Assembly: GCA_905233165.1 (NCBI GenBank)
Contig: CAJODL010000001.1
Span: 62,001-126,000 of the forward strand
Length of the DNA: 64,000 nt
Reading direction: 5' to 3'
Origin: an uncultured Prevotella sp.
GTDB lineage: Bacteria; Bacteroidota; Bacteroidia; Bacteroidales; Bacteroidaceae
Every line of letters starts with the position of its first letter. Position 1 is the stretch's first letter. Under the pieces are notes generated by a model. The model searched no databases, was not told the DNA's origin, and was given only the letters and a program-made list of their open reading frames with translations. This document shows, piece after piece, positions 1 to 10,332 of the stretch. The translations under genes and the position numbers were made by a program.

Positions 1-11
1 ATTGTCTTCAT
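1..11 (-). CDS. Start of next gene in the Sus operon (partial, probably SusD)
   Basis: An ATG on the minus strand at 9-11 lies 16 bp beyond the stop of the SusC gene and opens a frame reading MKT before the window ends. A SusD lipoprotein normally follows SusC at this spacing, as in the two complete pairs in this window. Only three codons are visible, so the identity is inferred from position alone. Confidence 0.3.
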
Positions 12-27
12 AGTTGTATACAATATT

Positions 28-3000
28 TTAGAAGTCAACGGTGAGACTGAAGGTGTAGTTCTTTGTACGTGGCAACTTACCCTTATCCTGTGCAGGATTA
101 TAGGTTGATGCCGAAATATCTGGGTCAACACCTGTATATTTTGTAATTACGAATGGGTTATACGCAGTAAAAGATAATGCACAACGTGACAGAGGTACAC
201 CCCACTTTTTAAGCACAGCTTTTCTGATTGTATAAGACAATGTCATATGTCCGCAACGAAGATAAGAACCATCCTCAACGAAACGGTCAGATATAAGTCT
301 GTTGTAGTTTGAGTCACCACCATACATAGCACGAGGTATAGATGTTATATCACCCTCCTTACGCCAACGATAGTTTACAGCCTCACTCTGGTTGTTGTTT
401 GTTGACATTGCCTCATTGTCAAGACGTGCAAGGTTTATGATATCGACACCGACACGATATGTGAACTGGGCATTAAATCTCCAGTCACCATAATTGAGTG
501 AGAAGCCGAAGCCACCAGTCAACTTAGGCAAAGAAGAACCGAGATATACGATATCCAGATTGTTTATCTGACCATCATGGTTTATATCTTCATATATTGC
601 ATCACCACCCTTGAAGGAGTAGTTCTTACCAGTTCCAACATTTGTAAAATTAAACTTCTGTTGCAGCGGAGCACCTTGTTCGTCAGTAATTATTTGTCCA
701 TCTGCATTGGTTGCAACAGGGAAAGTAACACCATTATTTATTGCATTCTGCAATGTAGCGACACCATTCACAGAACCATCAGCATTGAATACTCTAAATC
801 CGTCAAGCGATTCTGGAACGACATTTCCTGTCACCATATTCTTAGCAGTCTCATATTGGTATTGATATACTCCCTTGTAACGGAATCCGTAAATAGAGTT
901 CAGAGGATTCTTAACCTTAACATATGACAGAACCTGTCTGTTATTATTCTCAAATGTACTGTTCATACCTCTGAGCACATTCTCATCCATTTCGAGCAAC
1001 TCGCTTCGGTTGTTAGCAAAGTTGACATTCACATCCACAAAGAACTTACCTTTCTTGATGAGTTTATTTGTGTTAATATGGAATTCCCAACCAGTATTAC
1101 GGAGTTTGCCGGTGTTTCTGTAATCAAGTGCTGTAAAACCAGCATTTGATGGTATTACATATCCACCCATAAGCATGTCTGAACGTGTAGAGTTATACAT
1201 TTCAAATGTTGCTGTGATACGATCATTCAGGAAACCGAGGTCAAAGCCCAAGCCGAATGTGTTTACTTTTTCCCATCTAAGGTCTGTAAGTCTCAGGTTT
1301 TTAGGAGCCATCGTATTCATACCAAGGTATGATGCAGCAGACACATACTGTGATGTATAAAGATAGTTCTTGTTTGGAGCATTACCCACAAGTCCCCATG
1401 ATGGACGGATAGAGAGCATGCTAAGCCAATTTCCTTTTATTGACTCCATAAATTTCTCATCGATAGCATTCCAACGAAGAGATACTGCAGGGAAATAACC
1501 CCATCTTTTCTGAGGACCAAACTTAGTAGTACCATCTATACGCAGAGATACATCAATCATGTAACGACTCTTGTATGCATAGTGGTTAGAGAAAGTAAAG
1601 TACAACTGCTTATCCTCAAAGTAGTAAGCACTTGGATTTGTTACTATACCACCAGCTGTTGGTGACTCTACCCCACCAGATGCCAAGCCTGTACCAGAAA
1701 CGCCCTGACCTGTCTGTGAACCTGTCTTCAATTCGAAGCGTCCCATCGTTATCATAGAGTGGTCCTTGTTCTTGAATGATGGCGTGAAAGTCAGAGTATG
1801 TTTCGTTCCGAAGTATACATTCTTAGCACTTCCTTCATAAGAAGTATTTACGCCAGAAGACCAGTTCACGGATGTGAGGGCCTGAGGATAGAACTTATCT
1901 GTATAGTTATTATATACATCCATATAAACCTGACCTCTCCAAGTAAGACGATGATGATCTTCATCCATACCGAGAAGTTCATAATTAAGGATGAGTTCAG
2001 GAATAATGCTGTATCTTGACTCGTTAAACTTTGCCAGATGTGCTACAGCCACAGGGTTCTCTGTCTTACGCTGGTCATTTTCAAAAACCTGATTACCAAT
2101 GTATGGTCCTGACTGTATCATATTGTAATATGTACCAAGAGAGTTACCATTCTTATCCTCCTCATAGATAGCCATGTTAGGCATTTTTATGAGAGCTGTA
2201 CCATAAAGGTTTGAATAGTTGTGGTTATACTTTGTATATACGAGGGAGAAGTTTGTCTGTACACGTATGCGTTCAGAAATGTTGTAGTCAAGGTTTACAC
2301 GTGTTGACAAACGTCTCATTTTATCCTCAATAGAAGTACCGCGCTCCTGGTCGAAACCACCTGAGAGACGGAATACAGCCTTCTCACCACCACCCTGGAT
2401 AGTAACGTAGTGGTTCTGCAGGATACCTGTCTGTGTTACAGCATCCAACCAGTCTGTATTGTTGTTATACTGCTGATACTCTGAGAAATCAGGATTATAG
2501 TTTATCTCATTTACGTTTGCCGATGCAGCATCATCCTGTTTTGGGTTGAAGTATGCTTCTTTCAGCAACATTGTATAGTCATCACCACTGAGCAGTTTTG
2601 CACCAGCGCCCTGTGTCTTAAATGTCACCTTACCAGAATAAGTAACTTTTGGTTTTCCACGAGTACCACGTTTTGTAGTAAGCTCTATGACACCATTACC
2701 ACCCTTTGAACCGTATATAGCAGTTGCAGCAGCATCCTTGAGTACTGTAATAGATGCGATATCCTCTGTATTTACGTTAAGGAGTTCTGCAAACTGCTCT
2801 TCGTTAGCTGTTGAGCTGTCGAAGTTTGTCAGATCAAGCTCTTCACGCACGTTGCCATCGACAACAATCAGAGGGTTTGAAGAAGTAGCGCCAGAAAGTG
2901 ATGTAGAACCACGCAGACGCATTGTAGAACCAGAACCCAGTCCGCCACCATTACCTACGATATCAAGTCCGGCGATACGACCTTGAAGAGCCTCGTCAAT

Positions 3001-3453
3001 AGATGTAATACCAAGCCCTTCAAATTCTTTTGTCGAGATTGACTGTTGTGAGAAAGAAACCTCACGTTCAGGGATAGGCAGGCCGTTACCAGTCATACGT
3101 TTCTTTGACTTTACAGTCACCTCCTGAAGGACAGTCTTTGACTCGAGTTTAACATCGTATGTGGTCTTATCAATCTTCATTGTCTGGGTATCAAGTCCCA
3201 CATACGAGAACCTAATCCTATCACGGCTGTTCTTCACCTTCATGGTAAAATTACCGTTCATGTCAGTAATAGCAGACTCTATGATACGTCCACTACCATC
3301 TATCTCACACACGGTAGCTCCCATAAGGGGTCCGAAGTCATCGGAAACGACACCATGTACAGACGTTATGTCTTGTGCATAAGCAGGCACCAAAGCTAAG
3401 GCTGAGACAAATGCCAAGACAGCTATCTTAATATATTGTTTCATAGTAATCAT
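28..3453 (-). CDS. SusC/RagA-family TonB-linked outer-membrane transporter
   Basis: This encodes a TonB-dependent outer-membrane channel that would import oligosaccharides with a SusD partner. A signal peptide ends at AYA (about residue 26), leaving Gln at the mature N-terminus. A carboxypeptidase-regulatory-like beta-sandwich follows (about 30-110, 'GVVSDDFGPLMGATV'), then the plug with the SusC signature 'EALQGRIAGLDIVG' and 'VLKDAAATAIYGSKG', then a long beta-barrel ending in an aromatic residue (TVDF). The length of 1141 residues is normal. A second ATG three codons in (MKQYIK) is an equally good start. It lies 24 bp behind a FAS1 lipoprotein gene and is clearly paralogous to the SusC at 47756-51085, sharing 'STKEFEGL', 'EALQGRIAGLDIVGN' and 'DAAATAI'. 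The substrate cannot be read from sequence; context suggests a plant polysaccharide. Confidence 0.95.
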   Translation of the reverse strand: MITMKQYIKIAVLAFVSALALVPAYAQDITSVHGVVSDDFGPLMGATVCEIDGSGRIIESAITDMNGNFTMKVKNSRDRIRFSYVGLDTQTMKIDKTTYDVKLESKTVLQEVTVKSKKRMTGNGLPIPEREVSFSQQSISTKEFEGLGITSIDEALQGRIAGLDIVGNGGGLGSGSTMRLRGSTSLSGATSSNPLIVVDGNVREELDLTNFDSSTANEEQFAELLNVNTEDIASITVLKDAAATAIYGSKGGNGVIELTTKRGTRGKPKVTYSGKVTFKTQGAGAKLLSGDDYTMLLKEAYFNPKQDDAASANVNEINYNPDFSEYQQYNNNTDWLDAVTQTGILQNHYVTIQGGGEKAVFRLSGGFDQERGTSIEDKMRRLSTRVNLDYNISERIRVQTNFSLVYTKYNHNYSNLYGTALIKMPNMAIYEEDKNGNSLGTYYNMIQSGPYIGNQVFENDQRKTENPVAVAHLAKFNESRYSIIPELILNYELLGMDEDHHRLTWRGQVYMDVYNNYTDKFYPQALTSVNWSSGVNTSYEGSAKNVYFGTKHTLTFTPSFKNKDHSMITMGRFELKTGSQTGQGVSGTGLASGGVESPTAGGIVTNPSAYYFEDKQLYFTFSNHYAYKSRYMIDVSLRIDGTTKFGPQKRWGYFPAVSLRWNAIDEKFMESIKGNWLSMLSIRPSWGLVGNAPNKNYLYTSQYVSAASYLGMNTMAPKNLRLTDLRWEKVNTFGLGFDLGFLNDRITATFEMYNSTRSDMLMGGYVIPSNAGFTALDYRNTGKLRNTGWEFHINTNKLIKKGKFFVDVNVNFANNRSELLEMDENVLRGMNSTFENNNRQVLSYVKVKNPLNSIYGFRYKGVYQYQYETAKNMVTGNVVPESLDGFRVFNADGSVNGVATLQNAINNGVTFPVATNADGQIITDEQGAPLQQKFNFTNVGTGKNYSFKGGDAIYEDINHDGQINNLDIVYLGSSLPKLTGGFGFSLNYGDWRFNAQFTYRVGVDIINLARLDNEAMSTNNNQSEAVNYRWRKEGDITSIPRAMYGGDSNYNRLISDRFVEDGSYLRCGHMTLSYTIRKAVLKKWGVPLSRCALSFTAYNPFVITKYTGVDPDISASTYNPAQDKGKLPRTKNYTFSLTVDF

Positions 3454-3477
3454 TGATTTTATATCAGGTTATTATGC

Positions 3478-6315
3478 TCATGGTTTGGTCGGCAGTTTAG
3501 CCCTTTCCCACCACTTCTTCTGCTGTATCTTGTCGTAGCAGAGTACACCATTTATCTTATGGACAACAATGTATGATGAAGCTGCTATTTTGCTTCTATA
3601 CACATTGTTTGCAGTTAACGCATCTGCACCACTCGACAATTCTATCCACATCTCACGACCAGGCTTGTTGTAGTATTCGGAAGCAAAAGGTATAGAAGAA
3701 TCATTACCCTTACCTTTTACACTACCAGAGGTAGCATTGGTCGTTACTTCTACAGTATAGAAACGCTTGCTTGTCATGTTAAGAGTACCCGTCTCATATT
3801 CTGTACCACTACAAGGTGTACCACCAACATATACAGAATTATCCTGTATGTGATATTTTACGAAATTTACAATAATATTAGCGGTGGTATCTTGTGCTGC
3901 TTTTAACTCTGCATCTGTAAGGCTGGGATAATTTGTTGTATTTATCTTGTCATAATCCTCCCATGTAGGCAGATATCCTGCATCTATCCAAGCCTTTACA
4001 TATGTATCCTTTGGCACATAAACTGTATAGTTATAGTTATCAAAACCTCTATAGTTGAAGTCATTCATCAAACAAACATACTTTGAGTTTGTACTTGAGG
4101 ACAATATATATTGTGTTTGAGCTTCTTTTGAAGGGTTATATATCATATTATAGAATAAATTGTCACCACCTTCTTTGTCAGCCTCTTCTTTCAACAGTCT
4201 GTATAATGACTTTGAAGCTGTCTGAGGAATGCGCGACTTAACTGATGTATTATCTATTGACGCATCAGCAACAATACCATAGGTATTACCGTTACTTTCC
4301 GGATATATATTGTCAACAGGAATGTCATAGTTATACTCCATCTGCAGACCACCTCTTATTTTTGTACTCGTACCAGTACCCTTAACGCTAACAGTAGAAC
4401 CAGCCTTTGTTTTATAGAATTCTTGTGAAGCGCTGACATCGCCCAATACAATAGCGTTGTCCAAATAGTCAAATAACCTGTTAGCAACAATGGTAGATGA
4501 TACATCTTCAGTACCTGAAGTACTTATATTAAGTGTACCATCTGCATGAACACTATTTATCTTATATGCTTTTGCGACAACAGCACCTTTTGGTCCATGA
4601 ATACCAGCTGTATCAACATAACACTCATAGAGCCAAGGTTTTTCCATTCCCCAAGAACATGGGTCAACAAAGCGTACTACTTTTCTGTTCTTTACATCAT
4701 TGGTATTACCTTTTGATACAACCATGTTATAAGGTATCATGACATTGAACTTTGAGTCCATAGCTGTGAGATATGGTGTAAAGTCAAGGTCATAATCAGA
4801 GTTAGGACTTCCTGAAACACGTCCCTGCATAGCCTTGTATATAACTTGGAATGACAGTTCGTCTGGTTTTGCTGGGTCAGGCTCACCACCATACATAAGT
4901 GCTGGGAATGTTACAGCAGAGAACTCTGCTGGTTCAAATACCTTGTTAACCACATATACGACACCATTACATCCCATGTAACACTTTACTATGTTCCCCT
5001 CCACGATGTTAAGAGGCATCTGGGCATCATTCTGTACAGACTCAAATTTTGAAGGTACTGTAGCTGCAAATGAACCGAATGTGTTGACATTTATGAGTTT
5101 AGCAATCGTTTCAAGGGCTATATTCTCAACAGAACCATATCTATCTATCAATGTTTTTCCGACACCACTTGTGAGCCATGCATTCATAGCCTCATCGGTA
5201 GGAACGAGCATCACACCAGCATCATTCTTCATAGTAAGCTCTGAAGCAGTGTATTGGTTCCATCCTGGATCTAATTTCAACAGCGTGATACTCAAGTTAT
5301 CGGCACTTTTTCCTGTAGGAGATGTATATGAATGATTAGTACTGCTGTTAAGGTAACGCAACACATACAAATCCTTGTCAGCCAGTTCTGGATGTTGTCT
5401 GTCAAACACCAGTTTTTCGTTTTCAGACATTGTAACCTTCTCAGGAGCGCTGAAACGAGAAAGGAAACTTGCCCATCTGGTAGTACCTATATCTTTTTTC
5501 TCATCACGAATAATGGCTGCCATATTAGGATTGGTTTCCATTACACCGTTTACTACATATATGTAACCATTCTTACATGTCTGCTCTTTGCTTATCACCT
5601 TCTTACCACTTATCCATGAGTCATTGATATTGTCAGACACACCGTTAGAGATAATCTTCAGGTCTGTATCCTTAATATTATTCTTCTGCATGTATGCAGG
5701 CAGGAAGTGTATCATAGGAGTAGGCGAATCGTCCTGCAGGATATATATTGGCTTGTTTGCATCCTTTACTTCTTTCCACGCTTTGTTTACAGGGTCACCT
5801 GGTAAGCCTGGGTTAGTTGGGAATTCTGAAGGATTCATTACAGGCACATTATCATATATGCTTGCTGCTGTTTCACGACGCATACATGCACCCTTCTCTG
5901 GGTCACCATTAACGGTTGTAGCCTCTGTATTTGACATCAGCTCTATGAGGTATGCATTGTTAATCATGGTACCATTGAAGAGCTGTTTCTTCTGGGGCAT
6001 TGTCAGTTCATCATATGATGTGACTCCCCATGAATTGCTGCTAAACCATTTGTCGTATTCTTCATCGGAGGCGACAAATAGCGTTTTTGAACCTGTCTGC
6101 GAGAGGACTTCTGCCTGATCAAGATCATTAATGAGACGAATCGTGTAATTAAACGACTTGCCATCAATACCCTCTTGCAACCTTTCATAGATGGAATTAC
6201 CCAACCATTCAGGCTGCCCTGTGAGAATAAGAGAGTCCTTGTCGCATGACTGCAAAGCCCCCACTGCCAGCAAAGTAAAAAGGGCTAGTTTCATTTTTGC
6301 AATCTTGTTAATCAT
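3478..6315 (-). CDS. Large fasciclin (FAS1)-domain surface lipoprotein
   Basis: The product is an exported lipoprotein: hydrophobic leader and lipobox LQSC with Cys24, followed by DKDS, an acidic stretch like those of surface-exported Bacteroidota lipoproteins. The body holds several FAS1-like modules, seen as recurring strands such as 'TLFVASDEEYDKWF', 'GVMLVPTDEAMNAW' and 'TVYVPKDTYVKAW'. FAS1 domains usually mediate adhesion or binding. No catalytic motif is visible. It is the first gene of a unit continuing into SusC 24 bp downstream. It is clearly homologous to the 840-residue protein at 51117-53639, which also leads a SusC gene. A role as a surface glycan-binding or adhesion partner of the transporter is inference. 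Confidence 0.85.
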   Translation of the reverse strand: MINKIAKMKLALFTLLAVGALQSCDKDSLILTGQPEWLGNSIYERLQEGIDGKSFNYTIRLINDLDQAEVLSQTGSKTLFVASDEEYDKWFSSNSWGVTSYDELTMPQKKQLFNGTMINNAYLIELMSNTEATTVNGDPEKGACMRRETAASIYDNVPVMNPSEFPTNPGLPGDPVNKAWKEVKDANKPIYILQDDSPTPMIHFLPAYMQKNNIKDTDLKIISNGVSDNINDSWISGKKVISKEQTCKNGYIYVVNGVMETNPNMAAIIRDEKKDIGTTRWASFLSRFSAPEKVTMSENEKLVFDRQHPELADKDLYVLRYLNSSTNHSYTSPTGKSADNLSITLLKLDPGWNQYTASELTMKNDAGVMLVPTDEAMNAWLTSGVGKTLIDRYGSVENIALETIAKLINVNTFGSFAATVPSKFESVQNDAQMPLNIVEGNIVKCYMGCNGVVYVVNKVFEPAEFSAVTFPALMYGGEPDPAKPDELSFQVIYKAMQGRVSGSPNSDYDLDFTPYLTAMDSKFNVMIPYNMVVSKGNTNDVKNRKVVRFVDPCSWGMEKPWLYECYVDTAGIHGPKGAVVAKAYKINSVHADGTLNISTSGTEDVSSTIVANRLFDYLDNAIVLGDVSASQEFYKTKAGSTVSVKGTGTSTKIRGGLQMEYNYDIPVDNIYPESNGNTYGIVADASIDNTSVKSRIPQTASKSLYRLLKEEADKEGGDNLFYNMIYNPSKEAQTQYILSSSTNSKYVCLMNDFNYRGFDNYNYTVYVPKDTYVKAWIDAGYLPTWEDYDKINTTNYPSLTDAELKAAQDTTANIIVNFVKYHIQDNSVYVGGTPCSGTEYETGTLNMTSKRFYTVEVTTNATSGSVKGKGNDSSIPFASEYYNKPGREMWIELSSGADALTANNVYRSKIAASSYIVVHKINGVLCYDKIQQKKWWERAKLPTKP

Positions 6316-6408
6316 CGGTTAGTAATTTTAATTTTTATTTTTAGTATATTTTGATTTTACGAATAATCTCTTCAAGTGGGATTTTCATCCAATATTTTCT
6401 CCTCTCTC

Positions 6409-6418
6409 CTCTTCTCTT
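6409..6418 (-). promoter_or_regulatory. Shared purine-rich 10-mer upstream of FAS1-SusC unit
   Basis: The minus strand reads AAGAGAAGAG here, 94 bp upstream of the FAS1 start codon. The identical 10-mer lies 88 bp upstream of the paralogous FAS1 gene (53727-53736). No convincing TAnnTTTG box was found in this leader. The element could be a common regulator site or chance in a pyrimidine-rich tract. Confidence 0.25.
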
Positions 6419-6469
6419 ATATAAATAATGTTCGCGTACTTATTATATTATATATTTATTATAAAAACC

Positions 6470-6504
6470 CGTAAGGGTTGGGAGTCGAGCTCCCAATCCT
6501 TACG
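6470..6504 (-). terminator. Rho-independent terminator after the 1246-residue protein gene
   Basis: CGTAAGGGTTGGGAG at 6470-6484 pairs with CTCCCAATCCTTACG at 6490-6504, with one mismatch and a short loop. On the minus strand the stem is followed by GGGTTTTTAT. It lies 15 bp past the stop of the upstream gene, so it separates that gene from the FAS1-SusC unit. Confidence 0.85.
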
Positions 6505-6518
6505 TTTTATAGAGATAT

Positions 6519-9500
6519 TTACTTGATTATAGCACCAGTAGCTGTGAAGATCTTACCATTCTTGATGATAAAGAGCTTACCATTCTTGAAGTACTTGCCG
6601 TTAACAAGCTTCTTGACAGCCTTAGCTCCTACCTCAGAAATGCTTGTTGCTTTCTTAGCTTTATCAAGAGCGTCCTTAAGTGCAGTTACAGCATCATCGA
6701 GTTCCTGCTGAGTAGCTTCTGTGTTATCATTAACTAAAATAGCAGTGTCGATAGCACCCTTCAGTTCTGCAGCAACTTCTTTATATTCTTCATTATTTGC
6801 TATTGACTCATAGTATGTTGTAGCCTCTGTAATGAGAGCTGTCAAAGGAGCATGAGGATTGAAAACAGGAGTTACTGGGTCACAAGACTTTGTCTGAGCA
6901 CCTAAGTAATCCCACTTTGCACTTTCAAATCCATAGCCAATGAGCTTCCAGTTAGAGAATGCACACCAGTCATTTGTAGTAGCTGGGCCCTGCTTCTTCA
7001 AGCCTATAGTGATTGTGTCACTTGGGTTATAAATAGCAAAGTATATCTTATTTACATAGAAGTCACCAGCAGCAAAGAACTGTGAGGTAGATGCAAGATT
7101 GTTTGGCATGTACCAAGGAGTTTCATCACCTTGCTCTGCAAACGGCTTGAATGAAGTAGTACCCGCGATACTTGGATCTTCATTTATTGCTTCAGCTGAA
7201 ATGTGACGTACAGGACACTCGAATACTTCTGGATCAAATCCTTCTGATTCTACGATAGAATAGAGGGCTGGAGCAGACTCTGTTCCTGCAACTACTGCAG
7301 GCCAATCCTGTGCTATTTCACCTGCACGATAGAAGCCCTGAACCTGTATCTCATAAACACCTGCTGGAAGACCAGTAAACTTCTGATAAACATTGTAGTT
7401 CTCCTTGTTGAAGAACTCTGCAACCATGTTAGTTCCATCTACAGTCATGTTGCTCTCTGCGTCTGTCCAACCAGTAGCAGAAGCCATATTAGCATTCTTG
7501 ATAACGCTTGTGAAGTCAACAGGATCGTCGTCAGAGCCTGAATCCTTCGGAATCTTCAAAGCCTCGAGAGCTTTGCCAATCTGTCCGATAATAGTAGTTG
7601 CTGCTTCAGTTGTTACTGTTGGCAGAAGTGTCTCTTCATCTTCATAAGCATCAGCAGCTTGTCCCTGCAACTTCTTAGCATCAGTAAGAGCCTGTTCTGA
7701 AGCTGTATCCTTATATTTCACGAGAGCATCTTCAAGGTCCTTAATTTGCTGGTTCAACTCTGCGAATACTTCCTCAGAAGATTCCTTCTCTGTGTTGAAT
7801 GCATAAATTTCACTCAGCATATTGAACATAGCCTTACCGTCTGAATGAGAAACTGCACCAGCACGTGACTTAAGATCCTGCAACTTTGCCTGCAGCTCTG
7901 TTCCGATGTGAGCTGTCTCAAGAGATGCTACAGCCTTTGTGAACTCAGGCTCGATGATGTCTGCCTGGAATCCCTGATAAATCAGTTTGAAGTTAGCGAA
8001 GATTGTCCAGTTGTCAAGACCATAGTTATTACCCTTGACACCGATGCGAAGTGGATCACCCTGCTTTGCTACGAGACCAAATGCAGAAACTGTATATTCA
8101 CCAGCAGCGAAAGACTCACCAGCAGATCCCATTCCGTCAGGATAGATAAACTGTCCGAGTGGGTCAGTATATGTATCAGTCTTTGTGAAGAATGCCTCTT
8201 CTGCTGTATGTCCGTATGCGTACGAGATAGAAAGGTCACCAGTATTATCGTTCAGATAAACGTTAGCCTTGTTAGGTGTCCAGTTGCCGAAGTTAGGCTG
8301 AGGAAGAAGTTCACCAGTCTGTGTGTTAAAATAGTAACCCCAAGATGCTGCTCCACGACCAGCACGTGTGAAGCCCTGTACCTGAATCTGATATACACCT
8401 ACAGGAGCATTCTCAACAATCTGGTAGAAGTCGAAGTCTTTACCGTTCCAGCACTCACCGCACTTGTCGCCTGTGCTGATACGCCAGTTACAACCATCTG
8501 TCTTGTTTCCTTCAACTACCCAACCTTTTGTAGGATCAGTTACAAGATTCTGTGTGAAGTCAGCATTCTTCAGGTATGTATCTGAGATATCTGTACCAGG
8601 CTGGATGTGAGACTTCACATTATTCATTTCAGTCTGAACTGCAGTATTTTCATCATTTACTTCTGATGTAGAAAGATCATCATCTGCAATAGTTGCTCTC
8701 TGCTGGAGCATTGAAGCCAGTTTATCAGTATAATCAGAGAACTGTGGATCATCTACCAGTTTCTGAGCGTCAACAAGAGTTTGTTCATACTTTGCCCAAG
8801 CAGCAATGTTCTCTGCTACTGTAGAGTCTTCATATTCCTTTGCAGCCTTGTAAGCAGCCTGGATAGCTTCGTCACCTTCAGCGGTTCTGACAGCGGCAAC
8901 CTTTGCTGCCAAACCACTTACATACTGCTTAGATGCCTTACCTTCATATGTTTCATTAAATGTAGCTGCATATGACTCAGCTGAAGTACCAGTATAGTAC
9001 AACTTGAAGTTATCAACCTTATACCAGTAGTTGTCTGCAGTTACAGCAGCAATCTTCAATCCCTCATTTTCTGCGTCAACAACGAATGGAAGTTCGATAA
9101 GCACACCTGTGCCCTTGTCTACAGATGGCTTAGAAGCAGTCTTTTCACCTACTGTAAGAACCATGTCATGTCCAGCATCTGTTGCCATAACAGCTGTCAA
9201 CTTATAAACACCTACAGGAATAGGTTTTGATGTCTGAGACACTTCATTACCAGCTGACCAGATATTGAAGAGGTATGCACCACTTGAACCAGTCATCTTG
9301 TAAGTATCATTTGTTGTTGACTTTGCACCATGATCATTTGATGTCTTGTATGTCCATCCGTTTGTGTTACCAGTTTCAAAGTCTGGATTGACAATATACA
9401 ATTCTGTAACATCAGCAGGAGATTCTGGTGTTGCATGTTCAATTTGCCAAGCCTGATAATCAGCATTCAACTGAGCCAAGACTGATTTCAGACGCTCTGC

Positions 9501-10259
9501 ATTCTCAAGAGTACCCAACTGCTCACCAATCTGCTCAGCGTAGCTGTCGATAGGGAACTTCTCTTCTGATTCCTCAAAAATCTCCTGCATTCTGGTAACC
9601 AGAGCTGTAGCTGCATTCCATTCAGCTACGGCCTCAGGAGCACCCATTGACCACAATGACCATACCGTAGCAACCACGTTGCCAGTATTGTTCATAGTGT
9701 AATCACCTGTTGAGGAGCTACCACTACGAGCCTTGTCGTCTGGGGTTACTTTTGGATTTACGCCATCATCGGATACTAGACCAACAAGGTTGTTTGGTCT
9801 CAAGTGGCTTACAAATGTAAAGTTGTTGTCACCATCGAAGGTCAACTTCCAGTACGTTTTTTCATCTTTGTCTCCTGAGTCTGAATAAATCGTACCATTG
9901 TTGTCAAACAACTGTACCCATGAATTCTTAACTTGTAGTCCGTCTGGGCTCATGTCAGAAATACGATAATACCCTGCATAGGTATCAGGATCAGAAAAAC
10001 GAACCTGATGACCATAAGGAGATGTTTCAGGCATTTCCTTTTCAGGACCTACAACACAAGCCTGTGTCCACCAGTTATTACCAGCGACGAACCAACTCTG
10101 TACTGCCTCATTCTTGAGATAGTACACTGTAGAACCATCTGCGATAATTGTTGTTGTCTTCGCAAGTGAAGTAGCTGGATCATTCCAACCTTCAGGCTGC
10201 GCGAAGGACATCACACTTGACAGAAGTCCTACAACTAAAAGAAATAGATTTTTCTTCAT
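6519..10259 (-). CDS. Secreted multi-domain protein with carbohydrate-binding-like modules and conserved C-terminal tail
   Basis: A signal peptide (MKKNLFLLVVGLLSSVMSFA) leaves Gln21 at the N-terminus. At least three beta-sandwich-like modules begin with an 'NPDFETGNTNGW' or 'NADFTQNLVTDPTKGW' pattern and contain 'GVYQIQVQGFTRAG' or 'GVYEIQVQGFYRAG', which resembles carbohydrate-binding folds. Helical linkers such as 'DDAVTALKDALDKAKK' resemble FIVAR-type repeats. No glycosidase or protease motif was seen. The protein ends with the tail also found on four other proteins here (GKYFKNGKLFIIKNGK). The 'NPxFE..TNGW' modules also occur in the 1093-residue protein at 13787-17068. The function is unknown; binding of an extracellular glycan is a guess from domain type. 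It is divergent from the GH43 gene and has its own terminator. Confidence 0.8.
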   Translation of the reverse strand: MKKNLFLLVVGLLSSVMSFAQPEGWNDPATSLAKTTTIIADGSTVYYLKNEAVQSWFVAGNNWWTQACVVGPEKEMPETSPYGHQVRFSDPDTYAGYYRISDMSPDGLQVKNSWVQLFDNNGTIYSDSGDKDEKTYWKLTFDGDNNFTFVSHLRPNNLVGLVSDDGVNPKVTPDDKARSGSSSTGDYTMNNTGNVVATVWSLWSMGAPEAVAEWNAATALVTRMQEIFEESEEKFPIDSYAEQIGEQLGTLENAERLKSVLAQLNADYQAWQIEHATPESPADVTELYIVNPDFETGNTNGWTYKTSNDHGAKSTTNDTYKMTGSSGAYLFNIWSAGNEVSQTSKPIPVGVYKLTAVMATDAGHDMVLTVGEKTASKPSVDKGTGVLIELPFVVDAENEGLKIAAVTADNYWYKVDNFKLYYTGTSAESYAATFNETYEGKASKQYVSGLAAKVAAVRTAEGDEAIQAAYKAAKEYEDSTVAENIAAWAKYEQTLVDAQKLVDDPQFSDYTDKLASMLQQRATIADDDLSTSEVNDENTAVQTEMNNVKSHIQPGTDISDTYLKNADFTQNLVTDPTKGWVVEGNKTDGCNWRISTGDKCGECWNGKDFDFYQIVENAPVGVYQIQVQGFTRAGRGAASWGYYFNTQTGELLPQPNFGNWTPNKANVYLNDNTGDLSISYAYGHTAEEAFFTKTDTYTDPLGQFIYPDGMGSAGESFAAGEYTVSAFGLVAKQGDPLRIGVKGNNYGLDNWTIFANFKLIYQGFQADIIEPEFTKAVASLETAHIGTELQAKLQDLKSRAGAVSHSDGKAMFNMLSEIYAFNTEKESSEEVFAELNQQIKDLEDALVKYKDTASEQALTDAKKLQGQAADAYEDEETLLPTVTTEAATTIIGQIGKALEALKIPKDSGSDDDPVDFTSVIKNANMASATGWTDAESNMTVDGTNMVAEFFNKENYNVYQKFTGLPAGVYEIQVQGFYRAGEIAQDWPAVVAGTESAPALYSIVESEGFDPEVFECPVRHISAEAINEDPSIAGTTSFKPFAEQGDETPWYMPNNLASTSQFFAAGDFYVNKIYFAIYNPSDTITIGLKKQGPATTNDWCAFSNWKLIGYGFESAKWDYLGAQTKSCDPVTPVFNPHAPLTALITEATTYYESIANNEEYKEVAAELKGAIDTAILVNDNTEATQQELDDAVTALKDALDKAKKATSISEVGAKAVKKLVNGKYFKNGKLFIIKNGKIFTATGAIIK

Positions 10260-10332
10260 AGTTTTTGTTTTTTAATGTTAGTAAATAAGTTAATTATAAA
10301 AAATGGGTTGTTGATTTCTATCAATCAGCGCA

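Noticed and set aside
7908-8585. 225-residue ORF on the plus strand inside the 1246-residue gene
   Set aside because: Shadow of a real gene: no signal, domain or promoter, Cys/Ser-rich composition typical of antisense frames.
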